In this document: one piece after another, positions 25,261 through 37,900 of the stretch | Position numbering within the stretch: the first letter of the stretch is position 1 | Layout of the letters: every line of letters begins with the position of its first letter | NCBI RefSeq assembly: GCF_048564905.1 | Contig: NW_027328721.1 | Span: forward strand, 37,282,870 to 37,346,869 | Direction of reading: 5' to 3' | DNA: 64,000 nucleotides | Origin: Vicugna pacos | Taxonomy: Eukaryota > Chordata > Mammalia > Artiodactyla > Camelidae | Notes under the pieces: generated by a model | Told to the model about the DNA's origin: nothing | Databases searched by the model: none | What the model saw: only the letters and a program-made list of their open reading frames with translations | Program-made: the position numbers and the translations under genes

Positions 25261-27490
25261 GTGGGATCGAACGGAATGCATAGGCTCGTCTCCCCTGAGT
25301 GTTTTCCTAATGTCTCTGTTCCAGGGAATGCTAGGGGTGATTGCAGGATATCCCAGTGTCAGAGGCTGCCTCCCCAAGGTCAGGGTAGGTATTTCTCGGA
25401 CTTCCCCGAAAAGGGAACACCTGTGACTGAAGAGAGCTGCGTGGAGTTGTCTCTCGAGCTCCCCCACGCACTGACAATGGTTCCGGAATCCTGAGCGTGG
25501 GGAGGTTCCACCAACGGTCGGCAGCGCGTGGGTTCTAACGGAATGCCTAAGCTCGCCTCCCCTGAGTTTTTTCCTAATATCTGTGTTCCAGGGAATGCTA
25601 GCGGTGATTGCAGGATATCCCAGTGTCAGAGGCTGACTCCCCAAGGTCAGGGAAGTTATTTCTCGGACTTCCACGTACAGGGAACACCTGTGACTGAAGA
25701 GAGCTGCGTGGAGTTGTCTCTCGACCTCCCCCAAGCACTGACAATGGTTCCCGAATCCTGAGCGTGGGGAGGTTCCACCAACGGTCGGCAGCGCGTGGGT
25801 TCTAACGGAATGCCTAAGCTCGTCTCCCCTGAGGGTTTTCTTAATGTCTCTGTGCCAGGGAATGCTAGGGGTGATTGCAGGATATCCCAGTGTCAGAGGC
25901 TGCCTCCCCAAGGTCAGGGAAGTTATTTCTCGGGCTTCCCCGAACAGGGAACACCTGTGACGGAAGAGAGATGCGTGGAGTTGTCTCTCGAGCTCCCCCA
26001 TGCACTGACAATAGTTCCGGAATCCTGAGCGTGGGGAGGTTCCACCAACGGTCGGCAGCGCGTGGGTTCTAACGGAATGCCTAAGCTCGTCTCCCCTGCG
26101 GGTTTTCCTAATTTCTCTGTGCCAGGGAATTCTAGGGGTGATTGCAGGATATCCCAGTGTCAAAGGCTGCCTCCCCAAGGTCAGGGAAGTTATTTCTCTG
26201 ACTTCCCCGAACAGGGAACACCTGTGACTGAAGAGAGCTGCGTGGAGTTGTCTCTCGGGCTCCCCCACGCACTGACAATGGTTCCGGAATCCTGAGCGTG
26301 GGGAGGTTCCACCAACGGTCGGCAGCGCGTGGGTTCTAACGGAATGCCTAAGCTGGTCTCCCCTGAGGGTTTTCTTAATGTCTCTGTGTCAGTGAATGCT
26401 AGGGGTTTTTGCAGGATATCCCAGTGTCAGAGGCTGCCTCCCCAAGGTCAGGAAAGTTATTTCTCGGACTTCCCCGAACATGGAACACCTTTGACCGAAG
26501 AGAGCTGCGTGGATTTTTCTCTCGAGCTCCCCCACGCACTGACAATGATTTCGGAATCCTGAGGGTGGGGAGGTTCCACCAACGGTCGGCAGCACGTGGG
26601 TTCTAACGGAATGCCTCAGCTCGTCTCCCCTGAGGTTTTTCCTAATGTCTCTGTGCCAGGGAATGCTAGGGGTGATTGCAGGATATCCCAGTGTCAGTTA
26701 CTGCCTCCCCAAGTTCAGGGAATTTATTTCTCAGACTTCCTCGAACAGGGAACACCTGTGACTGAAGAGAGCTGCGTGAAGTTGTCTCTCGAGCTCCCCC
26801 ACGCACTGACAATGGTTCCGGAATCCTGAGCGTGGGGAGGTTCCACCAACGGTCGGCAGCGCGTGGGTTCTAACGGAATGCCTAAGCTCGTCTCCCCTGA
26901 GGGTTTTCCTAATGTCTCTGTGCCAGGGAATTCTAGGGGTGATTGCAGGATATCCCAGTGTCAGAGGCTGCCTCACCAATGTCAGGGAAGGTATTTCTCA
27001 GACTTCCCCGAACAGGAAACACCTGTGACTGAAGAGAGCTGCGTGGATTTGTCTCTCGAGCTCCCCGACGCACTGATAATGGTTCCGGAATGCTGAGCGT
27101 GGGGAGGTTCCATCAACGGTCGGCAGCGCGTGGGTTCTAACGGAATGCCTAAGCTCGTCTCCCCTGGGGGTTTTCCTAATTTCTCTGTGCCAGGGAATTC
27201 TAGGGGTGATTGCAGGATATCCCAGTGTCAGAGGCTGCATCCCCAAGGTCAGGGAAGGTATTTCTCGGACTTCCCCGAACAGGGAACCCCTGTGAATGAA
27301 GAGAGCTGCGTGGAGTTGTCTCTCGATCTCCCCCACGCACTGACAATGATTCCGGAATCCTGAGCGTGGGGAGGTTCCACCAACGGTCGACAGCTCGTGG
27401 GTTCTAACCGAATGCCTAAGCTCGTCTCCCTTGAGGTTTTTCCTAAAGTCTCTGTGCCAGGGAATGCTAGGGGTGATTGCAGGATATCCC
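23750..27490. repeat. ~3.7-kb block, source-type copy of 37.9-41.64 kb
   Basis: Monomers 23,926 to 27,397 (first half of the last) match 38,075 to 41,546 one for one at a constant offset of 14,149 bp (53 monomers less 2 bp). Only occasional single-base differences were seen, for example GAGGTTTTTCC against GAGGGTTTTCC in the last monomer. On the left the match begins inside the monomer at 23,659, whose second half equals that of 37,808. The left limit is estimated to within ~100 bp. Confidence 0.88.
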
Positions 27491-30400
27491 AGTGTAAGAG
27501 GCTGCCTCCCCAAGGTCAGGGAAATTATTTCTCAGGCTTCCCCGAACAGGGAACTCCTGTGACTAAAGAGAGCTGCGTGGAGTTGTCTCTCGAACTCCCC
27601 CACGCATTGACAATGTTTCCGGAATCCTGAGCGTTGGGAGGTTCCACCAACGGTCGGCGGCGCGTCTGTTCTAACGGAATGCCTAAGCTCGTCTCCCCTG
27701 AGGGTTTTCCTAATGTCTCTGTGATAGGGAATGCTAGGGGTGATTGCAGGATATCCCAGTGTCAGAGGCTACTTCCCCAAGGTCAGGGAAGTTATTTCTC
27801 GGGCTTCCCCGAACAGGGAACACCTGTGACTGAAGAGAGCTGCGTGGAGTTGTCTCTCGAGCTCCCCCACGCACTGACAATGGTTCCGGAATCCTGAGCG
27901 TGGGGAGGTTCCACCAACGTTCGGCAGCACGTGGGTTCTAACGGAATGCCTAAGCTCGTCTCCCCTGATGGTTTTCCTAATGTCTCTGTGCCAGGGAATG
28001 CTAGGGGTGATTGCAGGATATCCCAGTGTCAGTTGCTGCCTCCCCAAGTTCAGGGAAGCTATTTCTCGGACTTCCTCCTACACGGAACACCTGTGACTGA
28101 AGACAGCTGCTTGGAGTTGTCTCTCGAGCTCCCCCACGCACTGACAATTGTTCCGGAATCCTGAGGGTGGGGAGGTTCCACCAACGGTCGGCAGCGAGTG
28201 GGTTCTAACGGAACGCATAAGCTCGTCTCTTCTGAGTGTTTTCCTAATATCTCTGTGCCAGGGAATGCTAGGGGTGATTGCAGGATATCCCAGTGTCATT
28301 TGCTGCCTCCCCAATGTCAGGGAAGTTATTTCTCGGACTTCCCCGAACAGGGAACACCTGTGACTGAAGAGAGCTGCGTGGAGTTGTCTCTCGAGCTCCC
28401 CCACGCACTGACAATGGATCTGGAATCCTGAGCTTGGGGAGGTTCCACCAACGGTCGGCAGCGCGTGGGTTCTAACGGAATGCCTAAGCTCGCCTCCCCT
28501 GAGGATTTTCCTAATATCTCTGTTCCAGGGAATGCTAGCGGTGATTGCAGGATATCCCAGTGTCAGAAGCTGACTCCCCAATGTCAGGGAAGGTATTTCT
28601 CGGACTTCCACGTACAGGGAACACCTGTGACTGAAGAGAGCTGCGTGGAGTTGTCTCTCGAGCTCCCCCAAGCACTGACAATGGTTCCGGAATCCTGAGC
28701 GTGCGGAGGTTCCACCAACGGTCGGCAGCGCGTGGGTTCTAACGGAATGCCTAAGCTCGTCTCCCCTGAGGGTTTTCTTAATGTCTCTGTGCCAGGGAAT
28801 GCTAGGGGTGATTGCAGGATATCCCAGTGTCAGAGGCTGCCTCCCCAAGGTCAGGGAAGTGATTTCTCTGACTTCCCCGAACAGGGAACACCTGTGACTG
28901 AAGAGAGCTGCGTGGAGTTGTCTCTCGAGCTCCCCCACGCACTGACAATGGTTCCGGAATCATGAGCGTGGGGAGGTTCCACCAACGGTCGGCAGCGCGT
29001 GGGTTCTAACGGAATGCGTAAGCTCGTCTCCCCTGAGGGTTTTCTTAATGTCTCTGTGTCAGTGAATGCTAGGGGTTATTGCAGGATATCCCAGTGTCAG
29101 AGGCTGCCTCCCCAAGGTCAGGGAAGTTATTTCTCGGACTTCCCCAAACATGGAACACCTGTGACTGAAGAGAGCTTCGTGGATTTGTCTCTCGAGCTCC
29201 CCGACGCACTGACAATGATTTCGGAATCCTGAGGGTGGGGAGGTTCCACCAACGGTCGGCAGCGCGTGGGTTCTAACGGAATGCCTCAGCTCGTCTCCCC
29301 TGAGGGTTTTCCTAATGTCTCTGTGCCAGGGAATGCTAGGGGTGATTGCAGGATATCCCAGTGTCAGTTGCTGCCTCCCCAAGGTCAGGGAAGTTATTTC
29401 TCGGACTTCCTCGAACAGGGAACACCTGTGACTGAAGAGAGCTACTTGGATTTGTCTCTCGAGCTCCCCCACGCACTGACAATTGTTCCGGAATCCTGAG
29501 GGTGGGGAGGTTCCACCAACGGTCGGCAGCGCATGGGTTCTAACGGAATGCTTAAGCTCGAATCCCCTGAGTGTTTTCCTAATATCTCTTTGCCAGGGAT
29601 TGCTAGGGGTGATTGCAAGATATCCCAGTGTCCGAGGCTGCCTCCCCAAGGTCAGGGAAGTTATTTCTCGGACTTCCCCGAACAGGGAACACCTGTGACT
29701 GAAGAGAGCTGCGTGAAGTTGTCTCTCGAGGTCCCCCACGCACTGACAATGGTTCCGGAATCCTGAGCGTGGGGAGGTTCCACCAACGGTCGGCAGCGCG
29801 TGGGTTCTAACGGAATGCCTAAGCTTGTCTCCCCTGAGGGTTTTCCTAATGTCTCTGTGCCAGGGAATTCTATGGGTGATTGCAGGATATCCCAGTGTCA
29901 GTGGCTGCCTCACCAAGGTCAGGGAAGCTATTTCTCAGGCTTCCCCGAACAGGGAACACCTGTGACTGGAGAGAGCTGCGTGGAGTTGTCTATCGAGCTC
30001 CCCCACGCACTGACAATGTTTCCGGAATCCTGAGCGTGGGGAGGTTCCACCAAAGGTCGGCAGCGCGTGGGTTCTAACGGAATGCCTAAGCTCGTCTCCC
30101 CTGAGGTTTTTCGTAATTTCACTGTGCCTGGGAATGCAAGGGGTGATTGCAGGATATCCCAGAGTCAGAGGCTGCCTCCCCAAGGTCAGGGAATGTATCT
30201 CTCGGACTTCCCCGAACAGGAAACACCTGTGAATTAAGAGAGCTGCGTGGAGTTGTCTCTCGAGCTCTCCCTCGCACTGACAATGTTTCCGGAATCCTGA
30301 GCGTGGGGAGGTTCCACCAACGGTCGGCAGCGCGTGGGTTCTAACGGAATGCCTAAGCTCGTCTCCCCTGAGGCTTTTCCTAATGTCTCTCTGCCAGGGA

Positions 30401-32300
30401 ATGCTAGTGCTGATTTCAGGTTATCCCAGAGTCAGAGGCTGCCTCCCCAAGGTCAGGGAAGGTATTTCTGGTACTTCCCCGAACAGGGAACACCTGTGAA
30501 TTAAGAGAGCTGCGTGGAGTTGTCTCTCGAGCTCTCCCTCGCAATGACAATGTTTCCGGAATCCTGAGCGTGGGGAGGTTCCACCAACGGTCGGCAGCGC
30601 GTGGGTTCTAACGGAATGCCTAAGCTCGTCTCCCCTGAGGCTTTTCCTAATGTCTCTCTGCCAGGTAATGCTAGGGCTGATTTCAGGTTATCCCAGAGTC
30701 AGAGGCTGCCTCCCCAAGGTCAGGGAAGGTATTTCTGGTACTTCCCCGAACAGGGAACACCTGTGACTGAAGAGAGCTGCATGGAGTTGTCTCTCGAGCT
30801 CCCCCACGTACTGACAATGATTCCGGAATCCTGAGCGTGGGAAGGTTCCACCAACTGTCGGCAGCGCGTGGGTTCCAACGGAATGCCTAAGCTCGTCTCC
30901 CCTGAGGTTTTTCCTAATGTCTCTGTGTCAGGGAATGCTAGGGGTGATTCCAGGATATCCCAGTGTCAGAGTCTGCCTCCCCAAGGTAAGGGAAGATTTT
31001 TCTCGGACTTCCCCAAAAAGGGAACACCTGTGACTGAAGAGAGCTGCGTGGAGTTGTCTCTCGAGCTCCCCCACGCACTGACAATGGTTCCGGAATCCTG
31101 AGCGTGGGGAGGTTCCACCAACGGTCGGCAGCGCGTGGGTTCTAACGGAATGCCTAAGCTCGCCTCCCCTGAGGGTTTTCCTAATATCTCTGTTCCAGGG
31201 AATGCTAGCGGTGATTGCAGGATATCCCAGTGTCAGAGGCTGACTCCCCAAGTTCAGGGAAGGTATTTCTCGGACTTCCACGTACATGGAACACCTGTGA
31301 CTGAAGAGAGCTGCGTGGAGTTGTCTCTCGAGCTCCCCCAAGCACTGACAATGGTTCCGGAATCCTGAGCGTGGGGAGGTTCCACCAACGGTCGGCAGCG
31401 CGTGGGTTCTAACGGAATGCCTAAGCTCGTCTCCCCTGAGGGTTTTCTTAATGTCTCTGTGCCAGGGAATGCTAGGGGTAATTGCAGGATATCCCAGTGT
31501 CAGAGGCTGCCTCCCCAAGGTCAGGGAAGTTATTTCTCGGGCTTCCCCGAACAGGGAACGCCTGTGACTGAAGAGAGATGCGTGGAGTTGTCTCTCGAGC
31601 TCCCCCACGCACTGACAATTGTTCCGGAATCCTGAGCGTGGGGAGATTCCACCAACGGTCGGCAGCGTGTGGGTTCTAACGGAATGCCTAAGCTCGTCTC
31701 CCCTGAGGGTTTTCCTAATGTCTCTGTGCCAGGGAATCCTACGGGTGATTGCAGGATATCCCAGTGTCAGAGGCTGACTCCCCAAGTTCAGGGAAGGTAT
31801 TTCACGGACTTCCCTGAACAGGGAACACCTGTGACTGTAGAGAGCTGCGTGGAGATGTCTCTCGAGCTCCCCCACGCACTGACAATGGTTCCGGAATCCT
31901 GAGCGTGGGGAGGTTCCACCAACGGTCGGCAGCGCGTGGGTTCTAACGGAATGCCTAAGCTCGTCTCCCCTGCGGGTTTTCCTAATTTCTCTGTGCCAGG
32001 GAATTCTAGGGGTGATTGCAGGATATCCCAGTGTCAGAGGCTGCCTCCCCAAGGTCAGGGATGTTATTTCTCTGACTTCCCCGAACAGGGAACACCTGTG
32101 ACTGAAGAGAGCTGCGTGGAGTTGTCTCTCGGGCTCCCCCACGCACTGACAATGGTTCCGGAATCCTGAGCGTGGGGAGGTTCCACCAACGGTCGGCAGC
32201 GCGTGGGTTCTAACGGAATGCCTAAGCTGGTCTCCCCTGAGGATTTTCTTAATGTCTCTGTGTCAGTGAATGCTAGGGGTTATTGCAGGATATCCCAGTG
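24697..32300. repeat. Central mosaic of types P2 to O
   Basis: About 28 monomers, starting with P2, F2 and a G type. Then comes an N-like triplet (25,528, 25,795, 26,062), O, a B-like monomer (26,596), and monomers at 26,863, 27,130 and 27,397. From ~28,999 the order A-like, B, C, D, E (28,999, 29,266, 29,533, 29,800, ~30,067) parallels 10,045-11,379 at an offset of about 18,954 bp for B, with C and D still separate. Monomers ~30,067 and ~30,334 share GTGAATTAAGAGAGC and CTCTCCCTCGCA, and 30,334 and 30,601 are both P2, so single-monomer duplication has acted here. No non-satellite sequence. Confidence 0.85.
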
Positions 32301-34855
32301 TCAGAGGCTGCCTCCCCAAGGTCAGGGAAGTTATTTCTCGGACTTCCCCGAACATGGAACACCTTTGACTGAAGAGAGCTGCGTGGAGTTTTCTCTCGAG
32401 CTCCCCCACGCACTGACAATGATTTCGGAATCCTGAGGGTGGGGAGGTTCCACCAACAGTCGGCAGCGCGTGGGTTCTAACGGAATGCCTCAGCTCGTCT
32501 CCCCTGAGGATTTTCCTAATGTCTCTGTGCCAGGGAATGCTAGGGGTGATTGCAGGATATCCCAGTGTCAGTTGCTGCCTCCCCAAGTTCAGGGAAGTTA
32601 TTTCTCGGACTTCCTCGAACAGGGAACACCTGTGACTGAAGAGAGCTACTTGGAGTTGTCTCTCGATCTCCCCCACTCACTGACAATTGTTCCGGAATCC
32701 TGAGGGTGGGGAGGTTCCACCAACGGTCGGCAGCGCATGGGTTCTAACGGAATGCTTAAGCTCGTCTCCCCTGAGTGTTTTCCTAATATCTCTTTGCCAG
32801 GGAATGCTAGGGGTGATTGCAAGATATCCCAGTGTCAGAGGCTGCCTCCCCAAGGTCAGGGAAGTTATTTCTCGGACTTCCCCGAACAGGAAACACCTGT
32901 GACTGAAGAGAGCTGCGTGAAGTTGTCTCTCGAGCTCCCCCACGCACTGACAATGGTTCCGGAATCCTGAGCGTGGGGAGGTTCCACCAACGGTCGGCAG
33001 CGCGTGGGTTCTAACGGATTGCCTAAGCTCGTCTCCCCTGAGGGTTTTCCTAATGTCTCTGTGCCAGGGAATTCTAGGGGTGATTGCAGGATATCCCAGT
33101 GTCAGAGGCTGCCTCACCAAGGTCAGGGAAGTTATTTCTCAGACTTCCCCGAACAGGGAACACCTGTGACTGAAGAGAGCTGCGTGGAGTTGTCTCTCGA
33201 GCTCCCCGACGCACTGACAATGGTTCCGGAATGCTGAGCATGGGGAGGTTCCACCAACGGTCGGCAGCGCGTGGGTTCTAACGGAATGCCTAAGCTCGTC
33301 TCCCCTGGGGATTTTCCTAATTTCTCTGTGCCAGGGAATTCTAGGGGTGATTGCAGGATATCCCAGTGACAGAGGCTGCCTCCCCAAGGTCAGGGAAGGT
33401 ATTTCTCGGACTTCCCGGAACAGGGAACCCCTGTGAATGAAGAGAGCTGCGTGGAGTTGTCTCTCGAGCTCCCCCACGCACTGACAATGATTCCGGAATC
33501 CTGAGCGTGGGGAGGTTCCACCAACGGTCGACAGCTCGTGGGTTCTAACCGAATGCCTAATCTCGTCTCCCTTGAGGGTTTTCCTAAAGTCTCTGTGCCA
33601 GGGAATGCTAGGGGTGATTGCATGATATCCCAGTGTAAGAGGCTGCCTCTCCAAGGTCAGGGAAATTATTTCTCAGGCTTCCCCGAACAGGGAACTCCTG
33701 TGACTAAAGAGAGCTGCGTGGAGTTGTCTCTCGAACTCCCCCACGCATTGACAATGTTTCCGGAATCCTGAGCGTTGGGAGGTTCCACCAACGGTCAGCG
33801 GCGCGTCTGTTCTAACGGAATTCCTAAGCTCGTCTCCCCTGAGGGTTTTCCTAATGTCTCTGTGATAGGGAATGCTAGGGGTGATTGCAGGATATCCCAG
33901 TGTCAGAGGCTGCTTCCCCAAGGTCAGGGAAGTTATTTCTCGGGCTTCCCCGAACAGGGAACACCTGTGACTGAAGAGAGCTGCGTGGAGTTGTCTCTCG
34001 AGCTCCCCCACGCACTGACAATGGTTCCGGAATCCTCAGCGTGGGGAGGTTCCACCAACGGTCGGCAGCACGTGGGTTCTAACGGAATGCCTAAGCTCGT
34101 CTCCCCTGAGGATTTTCCTAATGTCTCTGTGCCAGGGAATGCTAGGGGTGATTGCAGGTTATCCCAGTGTCAGAGGCTGCCTCCACAAGTTCAGGGAAGT
34201 TATTTCTCGGACTTCCCCGAAAAGGGAACAACTGTGACTGAAGAGAGCTGCATGGAGTTGTCTCTCGAGCTCCCCCACGCACTGACAATGTTTCCGGAAT
34301 CCTGAGCGTGGGGAGGTTCCACCAACGGTCGGCAGCGCATGGGTTCTAAACGAATGACTAAGCTCGTCTCCCCTGAGGTTTTTCCTAATGTCTCTGTGCC
34401 AGGGAATGCTAGGGGTGATTGCAGGATATTCCAGTGTCAGAGCCTGCCTCCCCAAGGTCAGGGAATGTATTTCTTGGAATTCCCCGAACAGGGAACACCT
34501 GTGACTGAAGGGAGCTGCGTGGAGTTGTCTCTCGAGCTCCCCCACGCACTGACAATGGCTCCGGAATTCTGAGCGTGGGGAGGTTCCACCAACGGTCGGC
34601 AGCGCGTGTTTTCTAACGGAATGCCTAAGCTCGTCTCCCATGAGGGTTTTCCTAATGTCTCTGTGCCAGGGAATGCTTGGGGTGATTGCAGGATATCCCA
34701 GTGTCAGAGGCAGCCTCCCCAAGGTCAGGGAAGGTATTTCTCAGACTTCCCCGAACAGGGAACACCTGTGACTGAAGAGAGCTGCGTGGAGTTGTCTCTC
34801 GAGCTCCCCCACACACTGACAATGTTTCCGGATTCATGAGCATGGGGAGGTTCCA
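32300..34855. repeat. ~2.55-kb block, source-type copy of 41.64-44.19 kb
   Basis: Monomers 32,470, 32,737, 33,004, 33,271, 33,538, ~33,805, ~34,072, 34,339 and 34,606 match 41,813 to 43,949 in order at offset 9,343 bp (35 monomers less 2 bp). Diagnostic pairs include GACAGCTCGTGGGTTCTAACC, GTCTCTGTGATAGGG, GGGTTCTAAACGAATGAC and GTATTTCTTGGAATTCC. Differences are few, such as CTCCACAAG against CTGCACAAG. Confidence 0.88.
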
Positions 34856-37800
34856 CCAACGGTCGGCAGCGCGTGGTTTCTAACTGAATGCCTAAGCTCG
34901 TCTCCCCTGAGGGTTTTCCTAATGTCTCTGTGCCAGGGAATGCTAGGGGTGATTGCAGGATATCCCAGTGTCAGAGGCTGCCTCCCCAAGTTCAGGGAAG
35001 TTATTTCTCGGACTTCCCCGAACAGGGAACACCTGTGACTGAAGAGAGCTTCGTGGAGTTGTCTCTCGAGCTCCCCCACGCACTGACAATGATTCCGGAA
35101 TCTTGAGCGTGGGGAGGTTGCACCAACGGTCGGCAGCGCGTGGGTTCTAACGGAATGGCTAAGCTCGTCTCCCCTGAGTGTTTTCCTAATGTCTCTGTGC
35201 CAGGGAATGCTAGGGGTGTCTGCAGGATATCCCAGTGTCAGAGGCTGCCTCCCCAAGGACAGGAAAGTTATTTCTAGGACTTCCCCGAACAGGGAACACC
35301 TGTGACTGAAGAGAGCTGCGTGGAGTTGTCTCTCGAGCTCCCCCACGCACTGACAATGGTTCCGGAATCCTCAGCTTTGGGAGGATCCACCAACGGTCGG
35401 CAACGCGTGGGTTCAAACGGAATGCCTAAGCTCGTCTCCCCTGAGGGTTTTCCTAATGTCTCTGTGCCAGGGAAACCTAGGGGTGATTGCAGGATATCCC
35501 AGTGTCACAGGCTGCCTCCCCAATGTCAGGGAAGATATTTCTCGGACTTCCCCGAACAGGGAACACCTGTGACTGAAGAGAGCTGCGTGGAGTTGTCTCT
35601 CGAGCTCCCCCACGCACTGACAATGGTTCCGGAATCCTGAGCGTGGGGAGGTTCCACCAACGGTCGGCAGCGCGTGGGTTCTAACGGAATGCCTTAGCTC
35701 GTCTCCCCTGAGTTTTTTCCTAATGTCTCTGTGCTAGGGAATGCTAGGGGTTATTACAGGATATCCCAGTGTCAGAGGCTGACTCCCCAATTTCAGGGAA
35801 AGTATTTCTCGGACTTCCCCGAACAGGGAACACCTGTGACTGAAGAGAGCTGCGTGGAGTTTTCTCTCGAGCTTCCCCATGCACTGACCATAGTTCCGGA
35901 ATCCTGAGCGTGGGGAGGTTCCACCAACGGTCGGCAGCGCGTGTGTTCTAACGGAATGCCTAAGCTCGTCTCCCCTGAGTGTTTTCCAAATTTCTCTGTG
36001 CCAGGGAATGCTAAGGGTGATTGCAGGATATCCCAGTTTCAGAGGCTACCTCCCCAAAGTCAGGGAAGTTATTTCTCGGGCTTCCGCGAACAGGGAACAC
36101 CTGTGACTGAAGAGAGCTGCGTGGAGTTGTCTCTCGATCTCTCCCACGCACAGACAATGGTTCCGGAATCCTGAGTGTTGGGAGGTTCCAGCAAAGGTTG
36201 GCAGCGCGTGGGTCCTAACGGGATGCCTGAGCTCATCTCACCTGAGTGTTTTCCTTATATCTCTGTGTCAGGGAATGCTAGGGGGTTTGCAGGAAATCCC
36301 AGTGACAGAGGCTGCGTCCCCAAGTTCAGGGAAGTTTTTTCTCAGACTTCCCCGTACAGGGAACACCTGTGACTGAAGAGAGCTGCGTGGAGTTGTCTCT
36401 CGAGCTCCCCCACGCACTGACAATGGTTCCGGAATCCTGAGCGTGGGGAGGTTCCACCAACGGTCGGCAGCGCGTGGGTTCTAACGGGTTGCCTGAGCTC
36501 GTCATCCCTGAAGTTTTTCCTAATGTCTCTGTGCCAGGGAATTCTAGGGGTGATTGCAGGTTTTCCCAATGTCCGAGGCTGCCTCCCCAAGTTCAGGGAA
36601 GGTATTTCCCGGACTTCCCGGATAGGGAACACCTGTGACTGAAGAGAGATGCGTGGAGTTGTCTCTCGAGCTCCCCCACGCACTGAAAATGTTTCCGGAA
36701 TCCTGAGCGTGGGGAGGTTCCACCAACGGTCGGCAGCGCGTGGGTTCAAACGGAATGCCTAAGCTCGTCTCCCCTGAGGGTTTTCCTAATATCTCTGTGC
36801 CAGGGAATGCTAGGGGTGATTGCAGGATATCCCAGTGACCGAGGCTGCCTCCCCAAGGTCAGGGAAGCTATTTCCCGGTCTTCCCCGAACAGGGAACACC
36901 TTTGACTGAAGAGAGCTGCGTGGAGTTGTCTCTCGAGCTCCCCCACGCACTGACAATGTTTCCGGAATCCTGAGCGTGGGGAGGTTCCTCCAACGGTCGG
37001 CAGGGCGTGGGTTCTAACGGAATGCCTAAGATCGTCTCCCCTGAGGGTTTTCCTAATGTCTCTGTGCCAGGGAATGCTAGGGGTGATTGCAGGATATTCC
37101 ACTGTCAGAGGCTGCCTCCCCAAGGTCAGGGAAGGTATTTCTCCGACTTCCCCGAACAGGGAACACCTGTGACTGAAGAGAGCTGCGTGGAGTTGTCTCT
37201 CGAGCTCCCCCACGCACTGACAATGGTTCCGGAATCCTGAGCGTGGGGAGGTTCCACCAACGGTCGGCAGCGCGTGGGTTCTAACGGAATGCCTAAGCTC
37301 GCCTCCCCTGAGGTTTTTCCTAATATCTGTGTTCCAGGGAATGCTAGCGGTGATTGCAGGATATCCCAGTGTCAGAGGCTGACTCCCCAAGGTCAGGGAA
37401 GTTATTTCTCGGACTTCCACGTACAGGGAACACCTGTGACTGAAGAGAGCTGCGTGGAGTTGTCTCTCGAGCTCCCCCAAGCACTGACAATGGTTCCCGA
37501 ATCCTGAGCGTGGGGAGGTTCCACCAACGGTCGGCAGCGCGTGGGTTCTAACGGAATGCCTAAGCTCGTCTCCCCTGAGGGTTTTCTTAATGTCTCTGTG
37601 CCAGGGAATGCTAGGGGTGATTGCAGGATATCCCAGTGTCAGAGGCTGCCTCCCCAAGGTCAGGGAAGTTATTTCTCGGGCTTCCCCGAACAGGGAACAC
37701 CTGTGACTGAAGAGAGATGCGTGGAGTTGTCTCTCGAGCTCCCCCATGCACTGACAATAGTTCCGGAATCCTGAGCGTGGGGAGGTTCCACCAACGGTCG

Positions 37801-37900
37801 GCAGCGCGTGGGTTCTAACGGAAAGCCTAAGCTCGTCTCCCCTGCGGGTTTTCCTAATTTCTCTGTGCCAGGGAATTCTAGGGGTGATTGCAGGATATCC
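34856..37900. repeat. Heterogeneous stretch with a rare CTTATATCTC monomer
   Basis: About 11 monomers. The one starting at ~36,208 carries GTTGGCAGCGCGTGGG, GGGATGCCTGAGCTC and TTTTCCTTATATCTCTGTG, states shared with the monomer at ~447 and, in part, those at ~45,817 and ~46,884. The one at ~35,140 carries GGAATGGCTAAG and TTATTTCTAGGACTTCC, shared with ~44,217. From ~37.1 kb the sequence matches 25.4-26.3 kb (37,274, 37,541 and 37,808 against 25,528, 25,795 and 26,062; offset 11,746 bp). No gene or inserted element seen. Confidence 0.8.

Noticed and set aside
30225-30570. Possible foreign insertion where the GTGAATTAAGAG and CTCTCCCTCGCA words appear twice
   Set aside because: Both stretches keep the 267-bp phase and align along their full length to ordinary monomers; it is a local duplication of a variant type.
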